Positions 1-6,602 of a stretch of DNA of 6,709 nucleotides are shown one piece after another (the stretch's first letter is position 1; each line of letters opens with the position of its first letter). The notes below the pieces were generated by a model that worked only from the letters and a program-made list of their open reading frames with translations, had not been told where the DNA came from and made no database searches. Source of the DNA: Cellulomonadaceae bacterium (lineage in GTDB: Bacteria > Actinomycetota > Actinomycetes > Actinomycetales > Cellulomonadaceae); NCBI GenBank assembly GCA_031282935.1, contig JAITCS010000106.1, positions 1-6,709 on the forward strand. The letters are read 5' to 3'. The position numbers were made by a program, and so were the translations under genes.

Positions 1-67
1 TGCGATAAATGCGCCGGAGATTCCCGCAAATCCATCGGATCCATTCTCCGTGAAGCGAGGCAAATAA
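1..67 (+). CDS. 3' end of upstream gene, probably an ABC transporter ATPase (partial)
   Basis: Frame 2 is open from the window edge to a TAA at 65-67 and encodes a 21-residue tail ending in SVKRGK. The TAA shares its last A with the ATG of the permease (TAATG), an arrangement typical of translationally coupled genes. The tail has no recognisable domain. The ATPase assignment is an inference only from the usual ATPase-then-permease order of ABC-2 exporter operons. Frame 1 is also open to the edge and is continuous with the permease frame, so this stretch could instead belong to a longer permease, but the ribosome site before 67 argues against that. Confidence 0.5.
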   Translation, partial: AINAPEIPANPSDPFSVKRGK

Positions 68-1158
68 TGAGTGATAACGATTCCCAATTATCTCTAGATT
101 ACATTTTGGATGATGAGCCCGCGCCGATTCCCGTAAAGCGGGCACCCGTTGTTACCGAAACTGTGTATCGCGCCGCAGCCCCGGTGAGCCAGGTCGCTGT
201 CGCTCCGCGCCCCGTAGCGCCCTTAGCCCCAGTAGCCGCTCCAGCAGTGGTCACCAACGCCGCCGCAGCACTGCCGGAGTATTCCTCGCCGTTTAGCGGC
301 CAAAAAGTCAGTTTCTGGCGCATGATCCGTTCCGAGTGGATCAAGTTCTGGACGCTGCGCTCCACTTGGTGGGTTGTAATTATGACAATCGCGCTCATGG
401 CCGGTTTCGCAGCGCTGTTCGCCTACCTACTGCGCACTGGAATCAACCAAGGCGGTATGGGCGGCGGCATGGGCCCCGGCGGTGGTGGGGGCATGGGCTC
501 GGGAATCCTGACCATGCTTTCTGGGGTTAACATTGTTACCGTTGGGCTGCAATTCGCGCAATTAACTGTGGCCGTTTTGGGCGTGCTGATGATTACCAAT
601 GAATACTCTTCGGGCATGATTAGAGCCACTTTCCAAGCCGCCCCTCATCGCGGCAGAGTATTGCTCGCTAAATTGGTTGTTTTGTTAACCACAACTGCCC
701 TTATCGCTGGTGCCGGTTTGGCATTAGCATGGCTAGCATCGAGCCCTATTCTTGCCGATATTGAAGGCTTTACCCAAGTAAATCTCAATGACGGCACTCA
801 TCTGCGAGCCCTGATTGGAGCCGTGCTGTTCTTGCTGGCCATCGCTATGTTTTCGCTTGGTATTGGGGCGTTATTGCGCGCTACGGCTGGCGGCATCTTT
901 ACAGTGGTGGCCGTTTTGATGGTATTGCCGATGATATTTCAGATTATCTTGGTGGCCTCGAACGCTAATTGGGCAATTAACATTAACAAATACTTGCCCT
1001 CCGTCGCTGGGGAACAAATATATACCACTGGCGGGTTAGCGCAAGCGATGTCCGCAATGGAAGTTCTGGGGCCGTGGCCGGGATTCTTTGTTCTGCTCGG
1101 ATATGCGCTTTTGGCTTTCTTGGCGGCATTCTTTATGCTGCGTAATCGGGACGCATAA
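67..1158 (+). CDS. ABC-2 type transporter permease with Pro/Ala-rich N-terminal tail
   Basis: Membrane subunit of an ABC-2 exporter, expected to pair with an ATPase encoded just upstream; substrate unknown. The 363-residue protein has a Pro/Ala-rich, presumably cytoplasmic tail (about residues 1-80). A basic-aromatic stretch (WRMIRSEWIKFWTLRSTWW, about 84-102) then leads into the first helix, a signature common in actinobacterial ABC-2 permeases. I count about six hydrophobic helices, near 101-122, 153-176, 200-226, 249-270, 273-298 and 338-359. The stretch ITNEYSSGMIRATFQAAPHR (176-195) is the conserved cytoplasmic loop of this family. The ATG at 67 is preceded by GAGG at 57-60 with 6 bases spacing and overlaps the upstream stop, so it is the preferred start. 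Oddities are the long tail and a Gly/Met-rich loop at 124-146 between helices 1 and 2, on the predicted outer face. Family call firm; substrate unknown. Confidence 0.88.
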   Translation: MSDNDSQLSLDYILDDEPAPIPVKRAPVVTETVYRAAAPVSQVAVAPRPVAPLAPVAAPAVVTNAAAALPEYSSPFSGQKVSFWRMIRSEWIKFWTLRSTWWVVIMTIALMAGFAALFAYLLRTGINQGGMGGGMGPGGGGGMGSGILTMLSGVNIVTVGLQFAQLTVAVLGVLMITNEYSSGMIRATFQAAPHRGRVLLAKLVVLLTTTALIAGAGLALAWLASSPILADIEGFTQVNLNDGTHLRALIGAVLFLLAIAMFSLGIGALLRATAGGIFTVVAVLMVLPMIFQIILVASNANWAININKYLPSVAGEQIYTTGGLAQAMSAMEVLGPWPGFFVLLGYALLAFLAAFFMLRNRDA

Positions 1159-1174
1159 CAGACGCTATCCAAAG

Positions 1175-1251
1175 TGGTATCCCCAGTCGGACTCGAACCG
1201 ACACTGGGCAGATTTTAAGTCTGCTGCCTCTGCCAATTGGGCTATGGGGAC
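1175..1251 (-). tRNA. tRNA with anticodon UAA, tRNA-Leu-like but with short variable loop
   Basis: Folded by hand. The acceptor stem pairs 1245-1251 with 1179-1185 (7 bp, first pair G.U). The discriminator is A (1178) and CCA is encoded (1175-1177). The D arm has G10-C12 pairing with G23-C25, a C13/A22 mismatch and G18G19. The anticodon stem GCAGA/TCTGC encloses the loop CTTAAAA, with anticodon TAA at 1215-1217. The T arm is GTCGG, TTCGAGT, CCGAC. The 3-bp D stem with an AATTGGCAGA loop and the A discriminator match leucine tRNAs. The variable loop is only 5 bases (1203-1207) instead of the long class II arm usual for Leu. It should read UUA codons if charged with leucine. It lies 16 bases from, and convergent with, the permease gene. 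Confidence 0.92.
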
Positions 1252-1274
1252 GCGGCGCAACCCGTCGCAACCCT

Positions 1275-1280
1275 ACTCTA
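1275..1280 (-). promoter_or_regulatory. Possible -10 element for the tRNA gene
   Basis: Read on the minus strand this is TAGAGT, a fair match to TAnnnT, placed so that transcription would begin about 15-20 bases before the tRNA 5' end at 1251, a usual leader length. No good -35 hexamer is present at 16-19 bases upstream. An alternative -35-like TTGACG (1338-1343) has no convincing -10 at the right distance. Weak, position-based call. The rest of 1252-1359 holds nothing else that I can support. Confidence 0.25.
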
Positions 1281-1359
1281 GCGCATAGATTGCCAATCGC
1301 TCGCATTGCGCTAAAGTTTCGCACGCGCCGCCGCTGGCGTCAAGATTGGCGCCCTGCGG

Positions 1360-2418
1360 TTAGCGCGCCAGTTTTGCGACTATCCCGTCCAGCATGTCGT
1401 GGTCGCTCGCTACAACTTCCGGCGCTGGCCGCCCTGACCCTTCGACCGCCTCAGCCACAGCGGCGATCACCTCATCCCAGATCAGCGCCCCCGCTCCGAT
1501 GATGTCGGCGCGTCCCGGCGCCATGAACCCGAGGGCGAGCCGCTTTGCCTTGGTCATGCCGAGCATGGCGGCACAATCTGCGCGCACTGCGGCGGCAGGT
1601 AGCGCCAGGCCGTTCACTCGGTCGCGGTCGAACTGGGTCAGGCCTAGGTGGTAGGCGGCCAGCGAGGTGACAGTGCCTGCGACGCCGACGATTGTGCGCG
1701 TCTGCGCTATCGGCACAACCGCTTGGGCTTTGGCGAGCATCGCGCGCACGTCGGCCCGAGCGGCAGCTATTTCGTCGGCCGTGGGCGGGTCAGATTTGAG
1801 GCGCCGCTCAGTCAAGCGCACCGAACCGACGTCCATCGAGTAGGCGCCAAAGAAGTGGGCAGGGGTTTTCGGCAGGCCGATTGCTCCCCCAACAGGATGC
1901 GGTGCTTCAGCAACGTGACGCGCAGCCTCTCCAGCAAGACCCGAGTCCGACCCCTCATATTCGCCCAGCACCAGCTCAGTGGACCCGCCCCCCAAATCCA
2001 CCACAAGGTACGGCCCCGGGTGCTGGTCAGGGTCAAGCCAGGCAGTCGCCCCCGTGAAGGCGAGTTCGGCCTCCTCCTCCCCCGCGATCACCTCAGGCTC
2101 CACCCCGATGGCGGCCTTGATCCCAGCCACGAAATCGGCCCGGTTCCGGGCGTCCCGCGTGGCCGAGGTGGCCACGAACCGAACCGCATCCGGCCCCAGC
2201 ATTTGCAGTTCGCTGCCAAATCGAGTCGCGGCGGCGAGGGTGCGCGCTAACGCCTCGGGGTTTAGCTCCCCTGTTTCGTCAACGCCTTGCCCGAGCCGCA
2301 CGATTTCGGTCTGCCGCGTCAGCGGCGTGACGCTCCCGTCGTCGGCGACATCAGCCACATACAGCCGAATCGTGTTTGTGCCGCAATCGAGGGCCGCGTA
2401 CCGCCCAGCCTTTGTCAC
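1360..2418 (-). CDS. ppx: Exopolyphosphatase, Ppx/GppA family
   Basis: Cytosolic phosphatase of the ASKHA fold. Ppx enzymes remove terminal phosphate from polyphosphate, and GppA relatives hydrolyse pppGpp; sequence alone does not separate these. The 352-residue product shows phosphate-1 ALDCGTNTIRL (9-19), VATSATRDARN (82-92), the glutamate motif AGEEEAEL (112-119, family catalytic Glu), phosphate-2 VVDLGGGSTEL (139-149), VGVAGTVTSLA (244-254), PGRADIIGAGALI (301-313) and SDHDMLDGI (338-346). The start is GTG at 2418, because GGAGG sits 7 bases before it and the fold begins immediately after; an in-frame GTG at 2463 would add 15 residues of unlikely sequence. About 25-30 residues (roughly 155-191) are inserted after the phosphate-2 motif compared with typical actinobacterial members of about 310-320 residues. 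It lies 87 bases downstream of proS on the same strand and may be cotranscribed. Confidence 0.9.
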   Translation of the reverse strand: MTKAGRYAALDCGTNTIRLYVADVADDGSVTPLTRQTEIVRLGQGVDETGELNPEALARTLAAATRFGSELQMLGPDAVRFVATSATRDARNRADFVAGIKAAIGVEPEVIAGEEEAELAFTGATAWLDPDQHPGPYLVVDLGGGSTELVLGEYEGSDSGLAGEAARHVAEAPHPVGGAIGLPKTPAHFFGAYSMDVGSVRLTERRLKSDPPTADEIAAARADVRAMLAKAQAVVPIAQTRTIVGVAGTVTSLAAYHLGLTQFDRDRVNGLALPAAAVRADCAAMLGMTKAKRLALGFMAPGRADIIGAGALIWDEVIAAVAEAVEGSGRPAPEVVASDHDMLDGIVAKLAR

Positions 2419-2425
2419 CCAAGTG

Positions 2426-2430
2426 CCTCC
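2426..2430 (-). promoter_or_regulatory. Ribosome binding site deciding the ppx start
   Basis: GGAGG on the minus strand, 7 bases before the GTG at 2418. It is the strongest Shine-Dalgarno sequence in the window and favours the shorter, 352-residue product over the upstream GTG at 2463. Confidence 0.75.
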
Positions 2431-2505
2431 GTCAGTTTGGTGTTTCGGCAGTCGCCACGGCACAAAGTTCCGCGCACCACCCAGAAAATTAAGCCGCGCT
2501 AAACG

Positions 2506-4320
2506 CTACGTCAGTAAAGACTGGACGGCGGTGAGAACCTCGGACAACGGCACTTCGGCGCCAGCACCGGCACGCAGACGCACTTCAACCAGGCCATCTT
2601 TCAGGCCGCGCCCCACCACCACAATGACGGGCACACCAAGCAATTCGGCGTCAGCGAACTTAACCCCAGGCGACACTTTCGGACGGTCATCGTAAATGAC
2701 GTCAAGCCCTGCCGCTATTAGTTCATCGGCTAAACTATTTGCTGCGTCAAAAACCTCGGTGCCCTTACCTGTGGCGATCAAATGTACCTGCGCGGGAGCC
2801 AAATGCACCGGCCAAGCCAACCCCTTATCATCATGGTTCGCCTCGGCCAAAGCCGCCAGCGCGCGCGTGACCCCAATGCCGTAACTTCCCATGGTGACAG
2901 TGCGCGCCTTGCCGTTCTCATCCAAAACGTTCAAGCCCAACGCCTTGGCGTACTTCTGCCCAAGCTGGAAAATGTGCCCCATCTCGATGCCGCGCGCCAA
3001 CTCCAGCGGCCCCGAACCGTCTGGCGCCGGATCGCCAGGCTTGACCTCGGCGGCCTCAATCGTGCCGTCCGCAGTGAAGTCCCGGCCCGCCACCAGCCCA
3101 AACACGTGCTGGTCAGCCAGGTTCGCACCCGAAATCCAGGCGGTTCCGGCCACCACCCGAGGGTCAACCAGATATGGAATAGCGGAAAGCCCAAATTGCC
3201 CCGGTTCAGCGAGTTTCGCGCCCTGCGGGCCAATCGCTTGCGGGCCGATGAACCCGCGCACAAGGGCCGGATACTTCGCAAAGTCGGCAGCCTCGGCTGG
3301 ACGCACTGCGGCGGGGGCGAGCGCCGCTTCCAGGCGCTTGGGGTCAATTTCACGGTCTCCTGGGATTCCGATCACCAGTGGAAACTCGACCACTTTGGCC
3401 CCTGCGGGCTGGCCAGGCTGCGGCGGGGTTTCGACCATAAACACGACGTTCTTGAGGGTGTCGGTGGCCTCCCAAGACTTACCTGCGCGGGGGTAATTGG
3501 CGTTGGCGAAAGCCACTAGGTCGGCGATGGAAGCGGCACCCGGCGTCGCTTTGACCTCAGGGGCGGGCAGGCCTGCGATTTCCGACTCCGTGAGGGCGGC
3601 GGGCACCACCGTGGTTACCGCCTCAGCGTTTGCCGCATATCCGCCCGGAGATTTTACGAAAGTGTCTTCCCCGATAGGCGACGGCGATAAAAACTCTTCG
3701 GAACGCGAGCCGCCCATTGCCCCGGACATTGCCGAAACTATCACATATTCCAAACCTAAACGCTGAAATATCTTTTCGTAGGCTTCCCGATGTTTCTGAT
3801 AGCTGACGTCCAAACCCGCATCGTCAATATCGAAAGAATAGGAATCCTTCATAATGAATTCCCGGCCCCGAATCAAACCCGCCCGAGGCCGCGCTTCATC
3901 CCGATATTTGGTCTGAATCTGGTATAGCGTAACTGGCAAATCTTTGTAACTGGTGTATAAATCCTTCACCAAAAGGGTGAACATTTCCTCGTGGGTGGGC
4001 GCTAACAGGTAATCGGCCTTTTTCCTATCTTGCAGCCGAAACAGCGTTGGCCCGTACTCATCCCACCGCCCAGTGACCTCGTACGGCTCGCGCGGCAACA
4101 GCGCTGGGAAATGCACCTCTTGGGCGCCAATGGCGTCCATCTCTTGGCGCACAATCTTTTCGATCCGAGCCAAAACCTTCAGCCCAAGCGGCAACCAAGT
4201 GTAGATGCCCGGCGCCGCACGCCGAATGTACCCCGCCCGCACCAGGAGTTTGTGCGAATCCACCTCAGCGTCGGCGGGGTCCTCGCGCAAGGTGCGCACA
4301 AACAGGTTCGACAGCCGCAT
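2506..4320 (-). CDS. proS: Proline-tRNA ligase (bacterial type with editing insertion)
   Basis: Cytosolic class II aminoacyl-tRNA synthetase that charges tRNA-Pro with proline and clears mischarged Ala-tRNA-Pro through its insertion domain. With the ATG at 4320 the product has 604 residues. The N-terminal core holds the proline-binding region and class II motif 2 ([16 protein letters not shown], about 140-155). An insertion (INS/YbaK-like) domain spans roughly 212-390. The core resumes with [11 protein letters not shown] (398-408), [13 protein letters not shown] (442-454) and motif 3 ([11 protein letters not shown], 477-487), then the anticodon-binding domain from about 505. The family GDH in the insertion reads GDR here. 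The frame is open to ATGs at 4347, 4353 and 4359 (617 residues). I prefer 4320 because homologues begin MRxSxLFVxTLRE and GAGG lies 7 bases upstream. An essential housekeeping gene, with ppx 87 bases downstream. Confidence 0.97.
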   Translation of the reverse strand: MRLSNLFVRTLREDPADAEVDSHKLLVRAGYIRRAAPGIYTWLPLGLKVLARIEKIVRQEMDAIGAQEVHFPALLPREPYEVTGRWDEYGPTLFRLQDRKKADYLLAPTHEEMFTLLVKDLYTSYKDLPVTLYQIQTKYRDEARPRAGLIRGREFIMKDSYSFDIDDAGLDVSYQKHREAYEKIFQRLGLEYVIVSAMSGAMGGSRSEEFLSPSPIGEDTFVKSPGGYAANAEAVTTVVPAALTESEIAGLPAPEVKATPGAASIADLVAFANANYPRAGKSWEATDTLKNVVFMVETPPQPGQPAGAKVVEFPLVIGIPGDREIDPKRLEAALAPAAVRPAEAADFAKYPALVRGFIGPQAIGPQGAKLAEPGQFGLSAIPYLVDPRVVAGTAWISGANLADQHVFGLVAGRDFTADGTIEAAEVKPGDPAPDGSGPLELARGIEMGHIFQLGQKYAKALGLNVLDENGKARTVTMGSYGIGVTRALAALAEANHDDKGLAWPVHLAPAQVHLIATGKGTEVFDAANSLADELIAAGLDVIYDDRPKVSPGVKFADAELLGVPVIVVVGRGLKDGLVEVRLRAGAGAEVPLSEVLTAVQSLLT

Positions 4321-4327
4321 CAGGTCG

Positions 4328-4331
4328 CCTC
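4328..4331 (-). promoter_or_regulatory. Ribosome binding site supporting the proS start at 4320
   Basis: GAGG on the minus strand with 7 bases to the ATG at 4320. The competing ATG at 4359 has only a GGGAG about 12 bases upstream, and those at 4353 and 4347 have nothing better placed. Confidence 0.55.
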
Positions 4332-4421
4332 GGGCGGCGCTACTCATTGCCATGTTCATACGCTATCACCGCTCCCAAATGTGGGTGTTATCCACTCGCC
4401 GCAACGTGGCGGTTTCTCAAA

Positions 4422-4449
4422 GTGCCCCCGCCCAAAAGGGCGGGGGCAC
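4422..4449 (-). terminator. Strong hairpin terminator after the DUF4914 gene
   Basis: GTGCCCCCGCCC (4422-4433) and GGGCGGGGGCAC (4438-4449) form a perfect 12-bp GC-rich stem with a 4-base loop. It starts 26 bases after the DUF4914 stop codon in the minus direction and is followed by TTTGAGAAA rather than a long T-run, as is common in high-GC actinobacteria. It separates that gene from proS. Because it is symmetric it could also act on the + strand, but no + strand gene ends nearby. Confidence 0.85.
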
Positions 4450-4475
4450 CAAGAACATCAAAACTGGTAAATCGC

Positions 4476-6377
4476 CTAGAGCACCAATGGGGTCAAGGCC
4501 AAGTAGTCCTCAAGCGTGCCGTCATTGAGGCAGGTTTCGATGATCTTTCGGCCCAAAGGCGAAAGTTCATCAGTCAAATACTGCGGCAATTCAGCCTTAA
4601 AGAAATCGTTGATAATCTTTGCGCCCTCGTCATAAGCCGCGTTACCGACCTTTGATTGGAGATTGGGTTGCAACAGCGTTGGCCTGATCTGCTGGCCGTC
4701 AATCTTCATCTCTTTCATGGCGTAGCCGAACAGTGGGAACCGAGCCGGTTCGAGCGCGTCCATGCGAACCTGGCCTTGGCCACGGCGCGCCAGGTATTCC
4801 CGTGTCAACCATTCGGCCGCAAAGCCGACGTTGTACGCCCCGATGTGCTGATTCGGGGTCAAAACGTAGCGGGTGCGTGGCGCGTTAACGATCTGCTCTA
4901 GCAGCAGGTTCGCGGCGCCCACCTTGGTGCCGGTGCTGAACGGCCAGAACGACCCAACGCCCTCAGCGACCATGCCGCCCTTCGCGATCACCTCAGCCTC
5001 AGCGCCGGTCGCCTCAATGGACGGGTTCTTGTCGCCGCGCGGGGTGACCAACCGCCACAGCCAGGCCAAGGACGGGGGCACGATGTGCATCAGCCCCATA
5101 ATGCCGTAAGTCGGTTTGGTTGAGGTTGAGGGCGGCATCCGCACCCCGAAAGTGCGCACGTCAACCTCTTGCGGCTCGTTAATGATGCCTTTGATCTGGT
5201 CGCGGGAAATGACCACGCGCGGGTTCGAGCACGGCTTGCCGTCAGGGCCTTTAACGTGTTCCCAAGGCAAAGCGGTAGCGCCCACATGGCCTTCAATGTT
5301 AAAGAACAACAACGGCTTTTCCGGGTGAATGATTTCGCGTTCCAGCAACGGATCCTCACCGTAATGAGTCAATCCGTCCACGCGAATAAACCAGCCGTCC
5401 TCAGCGTCTGCTACCGAAATCAAACCGGAACCAGGGTTTTGGATTGACGGATAAACCAAAGTCATATCATCAGTAACCGGCTCAAGTTTAGAGGCCTCCG
5501 ACAAAGTGATGAAGTATTCCTCGCCAGTGACCACGTTAGTGCCCACCTTGACGCGACCATCGTCCTCGCGGTGAATAACCTGGGTCATTTCGGACTTGCC
5601 ACCGCCCGAGGCGCCCTCGTGCATGATCACGGTTTCGTTCTCATAAGGGGTGGTAACACGAACCGAGGATGCGTGCGTGGTAAGCCAGCCTTCATGCTCG
5701 CCGATATCCAAAAGTGCCGAGAACACGCCCTTCTTTGCGGAGGGGCCGGGATAGAGGTTGTATGCAAAAATCTCGTGCAAATCGGGGGTTCTATCGTGAA
5801 CCACCACCTGCTTACCACCAAAGTGACTCTGCCTAAAGGGCGGCGCCAGATACAAGATGGAGCGCGGCTTGAACGGCCCCAATTCCTCGAAAGTGCAAAA
5901 ACCTTGCAAATCCACTAACCCGAGCGCGAAGAAGCCACAATTCTTCGGAACAATCGCTAAAGAGGGATAACCATAAACCAAACCGCCCGCTTTGAAAGGC
6001 ACCACTATCAGATGTTGCCCTTTCAGCCATTCCAGGGTTTCCTTCTTCACCGGGGCGAATGGCCCGTAATCATCACGGAAACGCGGTTTATCACTAGGCA
6101 AATCATCGCCAATGCGCATACAGTCCGGGTCGCGGCGGCGCAAATAGTCCTCGACATAATTCACCGAAAGCCCGTTTTTACAGCGGACAACATCGGCCTC
6201 TTTGACATAGCCTTGCCCCGGCACATCAAAAGCTACATTGAAAACATCACCCTGGTTAGGGCCGAGGGAGAGTTTGTATAATTCCTCGCGGGTTTCGGGG
6301 ATCGTAATAGATTTAGCGTTTTCCAGGCAGTCAGCTAGGTATGGCGGCAGGTCAAGAGCCGCTAGACGAGGATCCAT
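4476..6377 (-). CDS. DUF4914 family protein with P-loop, PEP carboxykinase/HPr kinase-like
   Basis: I recognise the full-length DUF4914 family, whose function is not established. From the ATG at 6377 the product is 633 residues, usual for the family, with no signal peptide or membrane helix, so probably cytosolic. Conserved blocks are RRRDPDCMRIGDDLPSDKPR (81-100), APPFRQSHFGGKQVVVHDR (178-196), YPGPSAKKGVFSALL (209-223), a Walker A EGASGGGKSE (254-263), DAEDGWFIRVDG (324-335), NEPQEVDVRTFGVRMPP (400-416), GSFWPFSTGTK (475-485) and LTPNQHIGAYNVGF (506-519). The order KKGxFS, then THASS, then the P-loop parallels ATP-type PEP carboxykinase (KKGMFS, MHCSAN, GLSGTGKT), and GxSGxGKSE matches HPr kinase, which suggests a nucleotide-dependent kinase-like enzyme (inference). 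An in-frame GTG at 6392 is the alternative start; neither start has a good ribosome site. Single-gene unit with a structured leader and its own terminator. Confidence 0.85.
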   Translation of the reverse strand: MDPRLAALDLPPYLADCLENAKSITIPETREELYKLSLGPNQGDVFNVAFDVPGQGYVKEADVVRCKNGLSVNYVEDYLRRRDPDCMRIGDDLPSDKPRFRDDYGPFAPVKKETLEWLKGQHLIVVPFKAGGLVYGYPSLAIVPKNCGFFALGLVDLQGFCTFEELGPFKPRSILYLAPPFRQSHFGGKQVVVHDRTPDLHEIFAYNLYPGPSAKKGVFSALLDIGEHEGWLTTHASSVRVTTPYENETVIMHEGASGGGKSEMTQVIHREDDGRVKVGTNVVTGEEYFITLSEASKLEPVTDDMTLVYPSIQNPGSGLISVADAEDGWFIRVDGLTHYGEDPLLEREIIHPEKPLLFFNIEGHVGATALPWEHVKGPDGKPCSNPRVVISRDQIKGIINEPQEVDVRTFGVRMPPSTSTKPTYGIMGLMHIVPPSLAWLWRLVTPRGDKNPSIEATGAEAEVIAKGGMVAEGVGSFWPFSTGTKVGAANLLLEQIVNAPRTRYVLTPNQHIGAYNVGFAAEWLTREYLARRGQGQVRMDALEPARFPLFGYAMKEMKIDGQQIRPTLLQPNLQSKVGNAAYDEGAKIINDFFKAELPQYLTDELSPLGRKIIETCLNDGTLEDYLALTPLVL

Positions 6378-6386
6378 TACTCTAGC

Positions 6387-6479
6387 CAACACCCTTGCGC
6401 GCCCGTGGGGGTGTTGCCGCGCAACGTGTCGGTAAAGAATGGCTCAACCTGGGCGATTAAGGCCATTCACAACACCCCC
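6387..6479 (-). promoter_or_regulatory. Structured leader of the DUF4914 gene with mutually exclusive stems
   Basis: On the minus strand the order is segment A GGGGGTGTTG (6479-6470), a nested stem GAATGGC/GCCATTC (6468-6462 with 6443-6437), segment B CAACACCCCC (6416-6407), and segment C GGGTGTTG (6394-6387). C ends 9 bases before the ATG at 6377. A-B pairs over 10 bp, or B-C over 8 bp with a 14-base loop, but not both. B-C would cover AAGGG (6396-6392), the only purine-rich run near the start. This may be an RNA switch or attenuator, or a set of protein-binding sites. Pairings are seen directly; function is inferred. Confidence 0.4.
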
Positions 6480-6535
6480 AGACGTTCAATCAGCGCCAAA
6501 GGCACCGCAGCGCTGAGATTTCTGAGTTCGCCGCC

Positions 6536-6593
6536 GGAGCGCTTAGGTTGGCCACTGGAGCGCTTAGGTTAGTCGCTTCAGAGCGCTTAAGCT
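6536..6593. repeat. Three direct repeats of GAGCGCTTA upstream of the DUF4914 gene
   Basis: GGAGCGCTTAGGTT occurs exactly at 6536-6549 and 6557-6570 (21-base period). A third copy, AGAGCGCTTAAGCT, lies at 6580-6593 with 3 mismatches (23 bases on). A weaker relative, CAGCGCTGA, is at 6508-6516. Each has an AGCGCT palindrome at its core. A spacing of about two helical turns suits binding of a protein on one face of DNA. The spacers are 7 and 9 bases, so this is not a CRISPR array. The set lies between the stop codon at 6603 and the DUF4914 start, where operators would be expected. Confidence 0.5.
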
Positions 6594-6600
6594 TGCGACT
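6571..6600. repeat. Inverted repeat just after the stop codon of the right-hand gene
   Basis: AGTCGC (6571-6576) and GCGACT (6595-6600) form a perfect 6-bp inverted repeat with an 18-base loop that contains the palindrome GCTTAAGC (6585-6592) and the third GAGCGCTTA copy. It starts 2 bases after the TAG at 6603 in the minus direction. The stem is short and no T-run follows, so a terminator role is doubtful. Confidence 0.3.
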
Positions 6601-6602
6601 TG

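Noticed and set aside
1175..1202. tRNA 3' end as an integration attachment site
   Set aside because: No second copy of the tRNA 3' sequence and no integrase or phage gene is found in the window.
1648..2250. 200-codon open frame on the + strand
   Set aside because: Fully antisense to conserved ppx motifs; no domain or ribosome site.
2419..2463. Upstream GTG start for ppx at 2463
   Set aside because: It would add 15 residues outside the family domain and lacks a ribosome site as good as the GGAGG before 2418.
1979..2695. 238-codon open frame on the + strand
   Set aside because: It lies antisense to ppx and the proS 3' end, both of which have clear family motifs. Its product is Ser/Pro/Ala/Arg-rich low-complexity sequence typical of a high-GC shadow frame.
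2782..3519. 245-codon open frame on the + strand
   Set aside because: Antisense to the proS coding region, no recognisable domain, and an Arg/His-rich composition of a shadow frame.
6379..6384. TAGAGT on the minus strand as a -10 element for the DUF4914 gene
   Set aside because: It sits one base before the ATG at 6377, so transcription would start inside or after the start codon, and no later Met is available before the conserved N-terminus. It matches the candidate tRNA -10 only by chance as far as I can tell.
6536..6593. Short CRISPR array
   Set aside because: Repeats are about 14 bases with 7-9 base spacers and only three copies, far below CRISPR dimensions; no cas gene is present.
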